Part shown: in pieces, positions 17,093 through 24,762 of the stretch
Layout of the letters: every line of letters starts with the position of its first letter
Numbering within the stretch: position 1 is the stretch's first letter
Assembly: GCA_018065065.1 (NCBI GenBank)
Contig: JAGHTZ010000064.1
Span: 1 to 34,534, forward strand
DNA: 34,534 bases
Direction of reading: 5' to 3'
From: Candidatus Equadaptatus faecalis
GTDB taxonomy: Bacteria > Synergistota > Synergistia > Synergistales > Synergistaceae
Notes under the pieces: model-generated
Seen by the model: only the letters and a program-made list of their open reading frames with translations
Databases searched by the model: none
What the model was told of the DNA's origin: nothing
Translations under genes and position numbers: made by a program

Positions 17093-18544
17093 ATGGAAAT
17101 CAAATTTGCTGACAGCAGTTTTGAGCTTTGCAATTACGAAGCCGCCGCGTTTGTTGTTTACGACGGTGAAGCTGAGTTTGGAACGCTGTGCGAGTCAAAA
17201 GCGCAGGAAGTCCGCAAGGCTCTTGCCGACATGAATTTCAGCGGAAAAGCCGGAAGCGTTTGCAAGGTTGCGGCAAACTGCAAATCTGTGAAATTTATAA
17301 TAGCTTCGGGCGCGGGCAAAAAAACTTGTCCCAACAGGCTTGACCACGTACGTACGGCTGCTTACAGCGCCGTTCGCAAGGCGGCGGATTACGGCTGCAA
17401 AAGCGTTGCGCTTTGGCTTCCCGACGGAAAGGAAGCAGAATACTGCCGCGCCGCGGCTGAGGGCGCTGTTCTTGCCGGCTACCGCTTTGACAAATATCTC
17501 ACGAACAAGGATGGCGACCATTTCACGGTTCCCGAGGTAACTTTTGTAAATGCCGACGAAGCGGCGGCGCGCGAAGGGCAGATTATCGCCGAATCGCAGA
17601 ATTTCGCGCGCAGTATCGCAAACGAGCCCGCGAACAAGGTCTCGCCTGCGGTGCTTGCCGAAAAGGCGCAGGCGCTTGCCGCCGAGCTTGGACTCTCGTG
17701 CGAAATATGGGACGAAAATAAAGCGGAAGCCGAACGCATGGGGGCGTTCCTTGCCGTAGGCAGCGGCTCCGCAAATCCTCCGCGTTTCATAAAGCTTGAA
17801 TACGCGCCGGAGAACGCGAAGAAACATATCGTGCTTGTCGGCAAGGGGCTGACCTTTGACAGCGGCGGACTTGACATTAAACCTGAGAATTTCATGCTTA
17901 CGATGAAGGGCGACAAAACGGGAGCCTGTACAGTGCTTGGGGCAATCCGCGCCGCCGCTTTGCTTAAGCTTCCGGTCAAGGTGTCTGTTGTTATAGCCGC
18001 CGCCGAAAATATGCCGTCAGGCAGCGCATTCCGCCCGGACGACATACTCACGGCGCGCAACGGCAAGACGATAGAGGTCGTCAATACGGACGCCGAAGGG
18101 CGTCTCACGCTTGCGGATGCTCTCTGTTTCGCAAGCGAGCTGAAACCTGATTTAATTATTGATATAGCCACCCTTACAGGTGCCTGCGCGGTTGCCCTCG
18201 GAAATTCCACGGCAGGCATATTCTCAAACAACGACGAAGCGGCAGACTGTGTTCTTTCAGCCGGAAAACGCGCCGGAGAAGGGCTTTGGAGACTTCCGAT
18301 GACAGACAAAAATCTCCGTGAATCAATCAAGGGACCTTTTGCAGATGTTTTGAACTGCGGAGAACGCTACGGAGGGGCAATAACAGCGGCTATGTTCCTT
18401 GAGGAATTTGTCGCGGACGAGACCCCGTGGGTGCATATTGACATAGCCGGCGCGGATTTTATTTCCAAGCCGTGGGGATATTACTGCAAAGGAATGACCG
18501 CATTCGGCACAAGAACGCTGATTAACGTTCTCTGCGGAAAATAA
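17093..18544 (+). CDS. pepA: Leucyl aminopeptidase (M17 family)
   Basis: Predicted 483-aa cytosolic hexameric two-metal aminopeptidase that removes N-terminal residues from peptides. The catalytic half has GKGLTFDSGG (250-259, with Lys251 and Asp256), MKGDKTGACTVLGAI, and the family signature NTDAEGRL (331-338, metal ligands Asp and Glu plus catalytic Arg). The N-terminal alpha/beta domain (1-170) is divergent, as usual. It fits the peptide-fermenting lifestyle suggested by iorAB. No terminator is seen before recD2, 57 bases on. Confidence 0.96.
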   Translation: MEIKFADSSFELCNYEAAAFVVYDGEAEFGTLCESKAQEVRKALADMNFSGKAGSVCKVAANCKSVKFIIASGAGKKTCPNRLDHVRTAAYSAVRKAADYGCKSVALWLPDGKEAEYCRAAAEGAVLAGYRFDKYLTNKDGDHFTVPEVTFVNADEAAAREGQIIAESQNFARSIANEPANKVSPAVLAEKAQALAAELGLSCEIWDENKAEAERMGAFLAVGSGSANPPRFIKLEYAPENAKKHIVLVGKGLTFDSGGLDIKPENFMLTMKGDKTGACTVLGAIRAAALLKLPVKVSVVIAAAENMPSGSAFRPDDILTARNGKTIEVVNTDAEGRLTLADALCFASELKPDLIIDIATLTGACAVALGNSTAGIFSNNDEAADCVLSAGKRAGEGLWRLPMTDKNLRESIKGPFADVLNCGERYGGAITAAMFLEEFVADETPWVHIDIAGADFISKPWGYYCKGMTAFGTRTLINVLCGK

Positions 18545-18601
18545 CGCAAAATCTGCCGGCGGTTATATAAAAACTGCTTTTCTGACTGCACGGGAGGCTT
18601 A

Positions 18602-20800
18602 ATGGAGCATACTGCAAAGGAAATTACAGGACAGATTGACCGTGTGACGTTTTACAGCGAGGAAAACGGCTACGGCGTGCTGAAGCTTCAGGTGAACGGC
18701 TATACGGAGCCGGTCACCGCCGTTGGCATTTTCCCCAAGCCAGCAGTCGGAGAAGTGCTGAAGCTGACAGGCAGCTGGATTGTGCACCAGCGTTTCGGCG
18801 AGCAGTTTAAGGCTGAAAGCTGCGAAACGGTAACGCCTTCAACGGTCGGCGGCATAGAGAAATTTCTTTCCTCAGGGCTTATAAAGGGCATAGGCCCTGT
18901 AGCCGCTGCTAAAATTGTGCAGAAATTCGGCGAAGACACGCTGCGAGTTCTGGACGAGGAAAGCTACCGGCTGCTGGAAGTCAGCGGAATCGGCCCCAAA
19001 ACAATAGAAATGATAAAGGCGTCCTGGTGTGAGCAGAAGGAAATACGCGAGGTAATAGTCTTTCTGCAATCCTACGGCGTTTCAACCGGCTACGCGATAA
19101 GGGCGTGGAAGCAGTACGGCGCGATGACGCTTCAGGTGCTTAAAGAAAACCCGTACAGGCTTGCGATAGACATCTTCGGGATAGGCTTTCTTACGGCAGA
19201 CAAAATCGCGACAAGCCTCGGCTTCGCGTCAGATTCGCCCGTGCGCGTCCGCGTAGGCATTCTGCATGTGCTGAACAGCTTTGTCGGCGAAGGCAGCGTC
19301 TATGTTCCGGTTGACGAACTCACAAAAGCCGCCGCGGAGCTGCTCGGCGTAGCCGCGGAGCTTGCGGAAGCCGGTATAGAGCAGGCGAGGCTTGCCGCGG
19401 AAATCGTCGTTGAATGGTACAAAAACGACAAAGGCGAAGACGACATGGCGGTATATCTGCCTGCGTTTCAGTACGCGGAAGAACACTCGGCAAAAAAACT
19501 GCTTGAGCTTGTTTCAAACCCCTACAACAGACAGTACGTTGACGTTGACTCGGCGGTTGCATGGGCTGAAAACGAACTCGGAATAAAATTTGCCGACGCC
19601 CAGCGCGAAACTGTCCGCGCCGCCGTAAATTCGCAGGTAATGGTCATTACAGGAGGCCCGGGAACAGGAAAAACCACACTTATACGCGCCATTTTGAAAC
19701 TGCGCGAGGCAAACGGCTACACGGTAATGCTTGCCGCCCCAACGGGGCGCGCCGCGAAGCGTATGAGCGAAGCAACGGGGCACGAAGCGAAAACGATACA
19801 CAGACTGCTTGAATACGTTGCCGCAGGCGGCGAAAACGGAGATTTCCTGCGCGACGAAAATAATCCGCTGGAATGCGATCTTCTGATAGTTGACGAAGCC
19901 TCAATGATAGACCAGATACTTTTCTACCATCTGCTTCAGGCGCTTCCTCCCAAGGCGTCGCTGATACTTGTCGGAGACGTCAACCAGCTGCCGTCCGTAG
20001 GCGCCGGAAACGTGCTTGCTGACGTCATAGAATCGGGCGTATGCCACGTTTCTGTACTCGGCGAAATTTTCCGTCAGTCGCAGGAAAGCAGGATAATAGT
20101 CAACGCGCACCGCATAAATAACGGCGAAATGCCGCTTGTCGACGATGACTACGCGTCAGGACTGAAAGACTTTTACATTATTCAGCAGGAGGATCCCGAC
20201 AAGGCGCTTGAAACCATACGGACGCTTGTAACGGAAAAAATACCGCAGCGTTTTAAATTCAACCCTCTGACGGACGTTCAGGTGCTTACCCCGATGCACA
20301 GGGGAAGCGCCGGAACAATAAAGCTCAACGAAGAACTGCAGAAACTGCTCAACAAAACGGGCGGAGCCTCCGTGCAGAAAATGGGGCGCACCTTCCGCGA
20401 GGGCGACAAGGTAATGCAGCTGAGAAACAACTATGACAAAGACGTATACAACGGCGATATAGGAATTGTGTACAATGTAGACGGCGAAAGGGAACAGGTT
20501 ATCGTGAAAATGGACAACGGACTTGTCTCCTACGAATTCGGCGAGCTTGACGAACTCGTCCACGCCTACGCGGTATCTATCCATAAATCGCAGGGCTCGG
20601 AATATCCCGCGGTTATAATTCCGTTCCTCACCCAGCACTACGTAATGCTACAGCGCAATCTGCTCTACACGGCGGTTACGCGCGGCAAGAAACTTGTTAT
20701 AATAGTCGGCAGCCGCAAGGCAATCGCTATGGCTGTCAAAAACGACAACACCGGCAAGCGTTGGACAAGGCTTGCCGAAAGACTGAAAAGAGGCGCTTAA
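18602..20800 (+). CDS. recD2: RecD2-type ATP-dependent DNA helicase
   Basis: Predicted 732-aa superfamily 1B 5'-3' helicase acting without RecBC. In order: N-terminal OB-like domain (about 1-90); helix-hairpin-helix region (about 90-200, with KGIGPVAAAKIVQKFG and VSGIGPKTIEMI); Walker A GGPGTGKTT (351-359); Walker B VDEAS (430-434); motif III GDVNQLPSVGAGNVL; and the C-terminal AYAVSIHKSQGSEYP and YTAVTRGKK motifs. The ATG follows gggagg (18591-18596). The stop is 1 base from the next ATG, so the following gene is translationally coupled. Confidence 0.96.
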   Translation: MEHTAKEITGQIDRVTFYSEENGYGVLKLQVNGYTEPVTAVGIFPKPAVGEVLKLTGSWIVHQRFGEQFKAESCETVTPSTVGGIEKFLSSGLIKGIGPVAAAKIVQKFGEDTLRVLDEESYRLLEVSGIGPKTIEMIKASWCEQKEIREVIVFLQSYGVSTGYAIRAWKQYGAMTLQVLKENPYRLAIDIFGIGFLTADKIATSLGFASDSPVRVRVGILHVLNSFVGEGSVYVPVDELTKAAAELLGVAAELAEAGIEQARLAAEIVVEWYKNDKGEDDMAVYLPAFQYAEEHSAKKLLELVSNPYNRQYVDVDSAVAWAENELGIKFADAQRETVRAAVNSQVMVITGGPGTGKTTLIRAILKLREANGYTVMLAAPTGRAAKRMSEATGHEAKTIHRLLEYVAAGGENGDFLRDENNPLECDLLIVDEASMIDQILFYHLLQALPPKASLILVGDVNQLPSVGAGNVLADVIESGVCHVSVLGEIFRQSQESRIIVNAHRINNGEMPLVDDDYASGLKDFYIIQQEDPDKALETIRTLVTEKIPQRFKFNPLTDVQVLTPMHRGSAGTIKLNEELQKLLNKTGGASVQKMGRTFREGDKVMQLRNNYDKDVYNGDIGIVYNVDGEREQVIVKMDNGLVSYEFGELDELVHAYAVSIHKSQGSEYPAVIIPFLTQHYVMLQRNLLYTAVTRGKKLVIIVGSRKAIAMAVKNDNTGKRWTRLAERLKRGA

Positions 20801-20801
20801 A

Positions 20802-22136
20802 ATGAAAAAATTGTGTGCAATTATATCTCTTATGTTTCTGCTGGCAGCGGCGCTGCCAGCATTCTCCGCAGACATACTCGGCGCGGAAGCAAAAATGAAA
20901 ACGGCGGAATACTGGATTTCGCGCGTGCAGAATCCGGACACCGTGATTATGACACCGGAAGAAATACAGGAATTCAACGCAAAGATACTTGTAACGCCGA
21001 GCACCTACTGCAAAAACCTGACGGAATATTATCCTGAAACATTAACGGCTGAAAGGGTGCTGAAATCAATAAGCGTTGAAAAAAAGCTGATGCCGAAGAA
21101 TTACGTCAACGGCAAACCCGTGACAAAAGCTTTTCTCAACGGTATTACTGAAGAATGCAACCTTGATGCTGTGCAAGACGAAATGCCTGTGCGCTACGCC
21201 TTTGCGGCGAGAAACAGCATGATGAAAATAGTTCCTACCTCAAAATCGTCGCACAAATCGCCGAACGACAAACTCTTTGACCGCTATACGGAGAGCTTTA
21301 TAAAGATATGGGAGCCTCTTGCCGTACTCCACACCTCGCGTTCGGGCAAATGGTGCTACGTTGTTTCGTCGAATTCTGACGGCTGGGTGCATACGCAGAA
21401 TTTGGCTTTCGTTGACAAAGAAACCATGCAGAAATATCTCGATATGCCGTTTATAATAGTAACGGGATCAAAAATATACCCGCGCAGCGGACTGACGGGC
21501 GAACGTTATGAGTTCCAGCTCGGCACACGATTCCCCATCGCTGAAGATCAGGACGCGGAACAGAACGGCGTCGGCAGTCTGTCAAGCTATTCCGTTCTGC
21601 TTCCGGGAAGAGACGCAAACGGAAACTTCTGTGAAAAGAAGCTTTTAATTCCGTGCTCGATGGACGTACACGAAGGTTTTGTACCCTATACGCAGAGAAA
21701 CCTGCTGAAACACCTGTTTAAATTTCTGGGTGAACCGTACGGCTGGGGAGGCAGCTTCGGACAATGGGACTGCAGCGCAATGATACACGACGTCTATTCG
21801 CTCTTCGGCTTTGCGCTTCCGCGAAACTCAGGCGCTCAGGCACGTATCCCCGGGCTTTCGACAGACACAAGACAAATGAGCGATGAGGAGAAAAGACGGC
21901 TGTTTGCAACGCTCCCCGCAGGCACCATACTTCAGATGAACGGACACGTAATGCTCTATCTCGGAACTGTCAACGGCAAACCGTACATATTCCACGAAAC
22001 CTACTCGACCTTCGGACACAGCGGAGCCTTGAAAGAAATAATAATAAACTGCGCGGTAGTGTCTGATATGGATCTTCGCCGCTCAAACGGACAGAAGATA
22101 ATCAGCTGCATAAGACGAAGCGTAGCTGTTCAGTAA
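20802..22136 (+). CDS. Secreted NlpC/P60 cell-wall peptidase with SH3-like domains
   Basis: Predicted 444-aa exported cysteine peptidase acting on peptidoglycan stem peptides. It has a signal peptide with cleavage near AFS-AD (residue 22). An N-terminal stabilising segment (about 35-125, ILVTPSTYCKN) precedes one or two SH3b-like domains (about 125-290, with SRSGKWCYVVSSNSDGWVH). The C-terminal NlpC/P60 domain (about 300-440) has catalytic Cys324 in WDCSAMIHDVY, His382 in NGHVMLYLG and a third polar residue near His398. This layout resembles YkfC-like gamma-D-glutamyl-diamino acid endopeptidases. It follows recD2 by one base with only a weak ribosome site. Confidence 0.92.
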   Translation: MKKLCAIISLMFLLAAALPAFSADILGAEAKMKTAEYWISRVQNPDTVIMTPEEIQEFNAKILVTPSTYCKNLTEYYPETLTAERVLKSISVEKKLMPKNYVNGKPVTKAFLNGITEECNLDAVQDEMPVRYAFAARNSMMKIVPTSKSSHKSPNDKLFDRYTESFIKIWEPLAVLHTSRSGKWCYVVSSNSDGWVHTQNLAFVDKETMQKYLDMPFIIVTGSKIYPRSGLTGERYEFQLGTRFPIAEDQDAEQNGVGSLSSYSVLLPGRDANGNFCEKKLLIPCSMDVHEGFVPYTQRNLLKHLFKFLGEPYGWGGSFGQWDCSAMIHDVYSLFGFALPRNSGAQARIPGLSTDTRQMSDEEKRRLFATLPAGTILQMNGHVMLYLGTVNGKPYIFHETYSTFGHSGALKEIIINCAVVSDMDLRRSNGQKIISCIRRSVAVQ

Positions 22137-22468
22137 CGGCTTGCAAGTGCAAAGTGAAAAATGCAAAGTGCAAAGTGAAAAATGCAAAGTGCAAAGTGAA
22201 AAGTGCAAAGTGCAAAGTGAAAACCTTTTAACAAGGAAGGCGAAGAGAAGGCTTTTGAGAATTTTGCATTATACATTTTATAGATGTACAGTTCAGGCGT
22301 AAAATCAGTAAAACTACTGATGCCGTGAAAAAATTCTTCTATATAATTATATTTGCTGACAGAGAAGACTGAACATTACACATCCCCCTTAAGCAGAACA
22401 GCGGCGTATGCCGCTGTTTCTGTATTTTATCCTGCCGTTGTTTTCTGTCATACAGTCTATTGTATGTT
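22137..22468. repeat. Intergenic stretch with aaagtg word repeats
   Basis: At 22145-22228 there is a tandem run of the words gtgcaaagtgaaaa and atgcaaagtg. The words gcattatacattttatagatg and gttcaggcgtaaaa (about 22266-22304) echo 254-290. No gene is seen. A terminator-like hairpin lies at 22394-22430. Confidence 0.55.
22394..22430 (+). terminator. Terminator-like hairpin before the accessory operon
   Basis: cagcggc (22399-22405) pairs with gccgctg (22410-22416) around a gtat loop. Outer partial pairing (cagaa with ttctg) extends it, and a T-rich tail follows. It probably ends transcription from the recD2/NlpC side and insulates the accessory operon. Confidence 0.5.
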
Positions 22469-22523
22469 GTGGTATATAATTACCACTTGACATGTTTTAA
22501 TCTGTGTGGTATAATATAGTCAC
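22469..22523 (+). promoter_or_regulatory. Perfect consensus promoter P1 with two 18-bp operators
   Basis: TTGACA (22487-22492), 17-bp spacer, TATAAT (22510-22515). The -35 is preceded directly by the dyad gtggtatataattaccac (22469-22486). A second half-conserved dyad, gtggtataatatagtcac (22506-22523), has the -10 at its heart. Centre-to-centre distance is 37 bp. The layout suggests strong repression by a dimeric regulator. Nearly the same module recurs at 22630-22684. Confidence 0.85.
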
Positions 22524-22542
22524 GCTCAAGGAAGCCGAAATT

Positions 22543-22611
22543 ATGCAAAACAGCTCTCTTGAAGCGGAAGCAGCCTGTAAAATCGGCATAATGACAGCGT
22601 ATCAGAGATAA
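22543..22611 (+). CDS. Possible 22-aa peptide between the twin promoters
   Basis: An ATG follows an aagga-type ribosome site (about 22528-22532) 27 bases after the P1 -10 box. The frame codes MQNSSLEAEAACKIGIMTAY plus QR and stops with TAA. It could be a leader peptide or the relic of a small gene; the sequence matches nothing I know. Support is only position and ribosome site, so it remains a candidate. Confidence 0.3.
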   Translation: MQNSSLEAEAACKIGIMTAYQR

Positions 22612-22629
22612 TTCTTGCAGTAAATAAAT

Positions 22630-22684
22630 GTGGTAATAAAAAACCACTTGACATATTTCAAAACGTGTGGTATAATATTCCCAC
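22630..22684 (+). promoter_or_regulatory. Perfect consensus promoter P2 with two 18-bp operators
   Basis: TTGACA (22648-22653), 17-bp spacer, TATAAT (22671-22676), about 33 bases before the first gene of the accessory operon. The dyads gtggtaataaaaaaccac (22630-22647) and gtggtataatattcccac (22667-22684) are 18 bp each, centred 37 bp apart exactly as in P1. The spacers of P1 and P2 differ except for their last six bases, so the conserved parts are the promoter boxes and the dyads. Confidence 0.88.
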
Positions 22685-22708
22685 AATGAAGAAAGGAGAC
22701 AGAAAGCA

Positions 22709-24520
22709 ATGACCAGAGAGGAACTTAGAGAGCTTGAAGCGCTGTATGAAACGGAAGGCTGTGTGTTTGCAAGAAATACAGAGCGCAGCTTCCCTCAGGT
22801 GCGCGGCAGCCAGTCAGCTTTCTGCAGCCTGCTTTACTCAGCCCTTCTTTTGGCGGCGGCAGAGCAGCCGGACAAACTCAATACCTTTGAGTCTTTTGCC
22901 GCCGCCTTCAATATTGACGAACAGCATAAACTGTTCCCGCTTCTCAAGTCCAATGCTTTTGTTTTTGAACTGCTGAACGGGGCGGAACAGTTTCTCGGAG
23001 GAAACGAAAAACTGCTCAAATCGTGCCTGCTCTTTCGTCAGTCGGACACGTCCAGGGCAGAGATAAAAAATTCGGCGCAGCGTTATATTAACAGGCTTAT
23101 CGCAAAACTGCTTGTGCCGGAAAAAGGCGGCATGGTTGTAAATCTTTCTGCCGGACGCGGCAGCTTTATAAGAGACTGTTATTCGGTCTATGGAAACGAA
23201 ATTTCCTACGGCATATCCGAAAGTGAAGACGATTATTACGTCGCGCTTATCAGGGCAGAACTGCTTGGAATAAACACAGAACAGTTCCGCAGGAATGAAA
23301 TGCTTGAAAATGAAGGGAGATACAAACGGCTGTTCGTCAGTTATCCGCTTGCCGCAAGGCTCGGTGAAATTCCTGAGCACTGTTCAAAAGCTAAAGCCTT
23401 TGCGGCATACAACAAAGAATTTTCTGTCCTTCGCTGTGCGGATTGGTTCTACGCAGGCTACGCGGCAGAGCTGCTTGATTTCGGAGGCAGGGCAGCGCTT
23501 ATAATGCCTGCGTCGGCGCTTATCAGAAGCGGAGCAGACGATGCCGCAAGAAGAAATCTCATAGAAAACGGCAAAATTGAGGCGGTTATAGAAATAACAG
23601 GCTGCCGGTTCTATACAAATACGTCCGTAAAAACCGCGATAGTGGTTCTCGGCAAAGCAAATTCCTCCGTGCGTTTTGTACGTGCAGAGCTTCCGGAAGA
23701 CGGCACTTTACAGCTTGACGAACAGCAGATTGACGATATCGTTTCAGCTTTCAGACAGGACGGAACTTTTGGCTGCGCGAAAAGTATCAGCATGAGTGTC
23801 GGCGGCCTGCTTGCGGCAAATTCCGCAGAACAGAGCGTAAGTATCCGCCTGCAAACGGCTCCAGTATTCTATCCGCAAAGCGGGAAAAAGCTCGGCAGCT
23901 GTCTGCAGACCGCTTTCAGGACAAGACTTTTCAGCGGAAAATCGCTTGAAAAATATTTTACTGAAAAAGAAACGCAGATAAAATACCTTGAGCTTTCAAA
24001 TCTTTCAGACGGCGGAATAAGCGGCAGAATACAATGTCTTGAAAGCTTGCCCGAAAAAAGCGCGGAACTTGGAATACCAGACCTTGCAGCGAACCTGCTG
24101 CGTGAAGGAGACCTCCTCGTTTCGCGTATTGGAAATCCCGCCTTCCGTTTCGCCGCGGCGGAATTTGGCGAGGACAAGCCCTTCCAAAAAGGCGACGCGG
24201 TAATTCCGAGCAGCAATCTCTTTGTCCTGCGCTTTACGGACGACGTGAACGTATGGTTTGTCAAGGCATATCTTGAAAGCGCCGAGGGGCAGAAACAGAT
24301 GATGAACCTTTTTGGAAACGGACATCTTAACCTTCTCAGCATGGAGACACTCAAAAGCTGCATCTTTATACCTGACGCCGGACGCGGACAGCAGGACGAG
24401 ACAGCCGGAGAATACCGCAGACTGCGCGGCGAACTTAAAGCGCTCAGCGAAGCGGCGGACAAAAAATCCATGGAACTGAAAAACTTCTGCGACAACATCG
24501 CAAATATGCAAAAACAATAG
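22709..24520 (+). CDS. Type I restriction M-S-like fusion with degenerate methyltransferase motifs
   Basis: 603 aa. The start follows aaggag (22693-22698). Residues 1-135 are helical, like the HsdM N-terminus. Residues 140-320 follow the N6-adenine methyltransferase fold: DFGGRAALIMPASAL, then RRNLIENGKIEAVIEITGCR and TSVKTAIVVLGK match HsdM closely. However, motif I reads NLSAGRGSF (145-153) instead of DPxxGSGxF, and the catalytic NPPF/Y of motif IV is replaced by SYPL (211-214). Residues about 395-560 resemble a type I specificity (target recognition) domain (YLELSNLSDGGI, LREGDLLVSRIGN, LFGNGHLNLLSMETLKS), and a coiled coil ends the protein. It probably binds DNA sequence-specifically but does not methylate (inference). 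No HsdR is nearby. Confidence 0.82.
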   Translation: MTREELRELEALYETEGCVFARNTERSFPQVRGSQSAFCSLLYSALLLAAAEQPDKLNTFESFAAAFNIDEQHKLFPLLKSNAFVFELLNGAEQFLGGNEKLLKSCLLFRQSDTSRAEIKNSAQRYINRLIAKLLVPEKGGMVVNLSAGRGSFIRDCYSVYGNEISYGISESEDDYYVALIRAELLGINTEQFRRNEMLENEGRYKRLFVSYPLAARLGEIPEHCSKAKAFAAYNKEFSVLRCADWFYAGYAAELLDFGGRAALIMPASALIRSGADDAARRNLIENGKIEAVIEITGCRFYTNTSVKTAIVVLGKANSSVRFVRAELPEDGTLQLDEQQIDDIVSAFRQDGTFGCAKSISMSVGGLLAANSAEQSVSIRLQTAPVFYPQSGKKLGSCLQTAFRTRLFSGKSLEKYFTEKETQIKYLELSNLSDGGISGRIQCLESLPEKSAELGIPDLAANLLREGDLLVSRIGNPAFRFAAAEFGEDKPFQKGDAVIPSSNLFVLRFTDDVNVWFVKAYLESAEGQKQMMNLFGNGHLNLLSMETLKSCIFIPDAGRGQQDETAGEYRRLRGELKALSEAADKKSMELKNFCDNIANMQKQ

Positions 24521-24762
24521 TCTCTTTCCAGCGCTGCCGCGTACGGCAGAACACTGAATACGGGGCAGCGCAGACCTCCTGTTTACTAAAAAAAATAATT
24601 ATATCGAACCTCCTATTCACCTTGACACACTCTCCTTTTTGTCCGGCGCTGTTTTCTGCGCTCTTGCGGCGGAAAACAGCGCGGCAAACTACTGCGAAAC
24701 AGAGAATCAGCAACGAACCATATACAAAAAATATCAAACACAAACTGAAAGGAGTCTTTTTC
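24521..24762 (+). other. Structured leader between the M-S fusion and the AAA gene
   Basis: 242 bases without a gene. It holds a hairpin gcgctgttttc (24646-24656) with gaaaacagcgc (24672-24682), 11 bp and perfect, and a longer-range dyad gcgctgcc with ggcagcgc (about 24532-24581). TTGACA occurs at 24622-24627 but no -10 follows at proper spacing. It could be an attenuator or processing site inside the operon. The AAA start is set by aaaggag (24748-24754). Confidence 0.4.

Noticed and set aside
22145-22228. Possible CRISPR or operator array
   Set aside because: Degenerate overlapping words of about 10 bases without spacers or dyad symmetry.
22342-22347. TATAAT as a promoter for a short RNA ending at 22430
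   Set aside because: No -35 at correct spacing and no extended -10.
22686-22712. Eight-codon frame just upstream of the M-S fusion gene
   Set aside because: Its ATG lies within a few bases of the expected transcript start and has no ribosome site.
22709-24520. Functional type I restriction-modification system
   Set aside because: The NPPF/Y motif is missing and no HsdR motor is encoded in the window.
24622-24762. N-terminal extension of the AAA protein
   Set aside because: No ribosome site at 24622 and the coding texture is unlike the rest, whereas ATG 24763 has aaaggag at good spacing.
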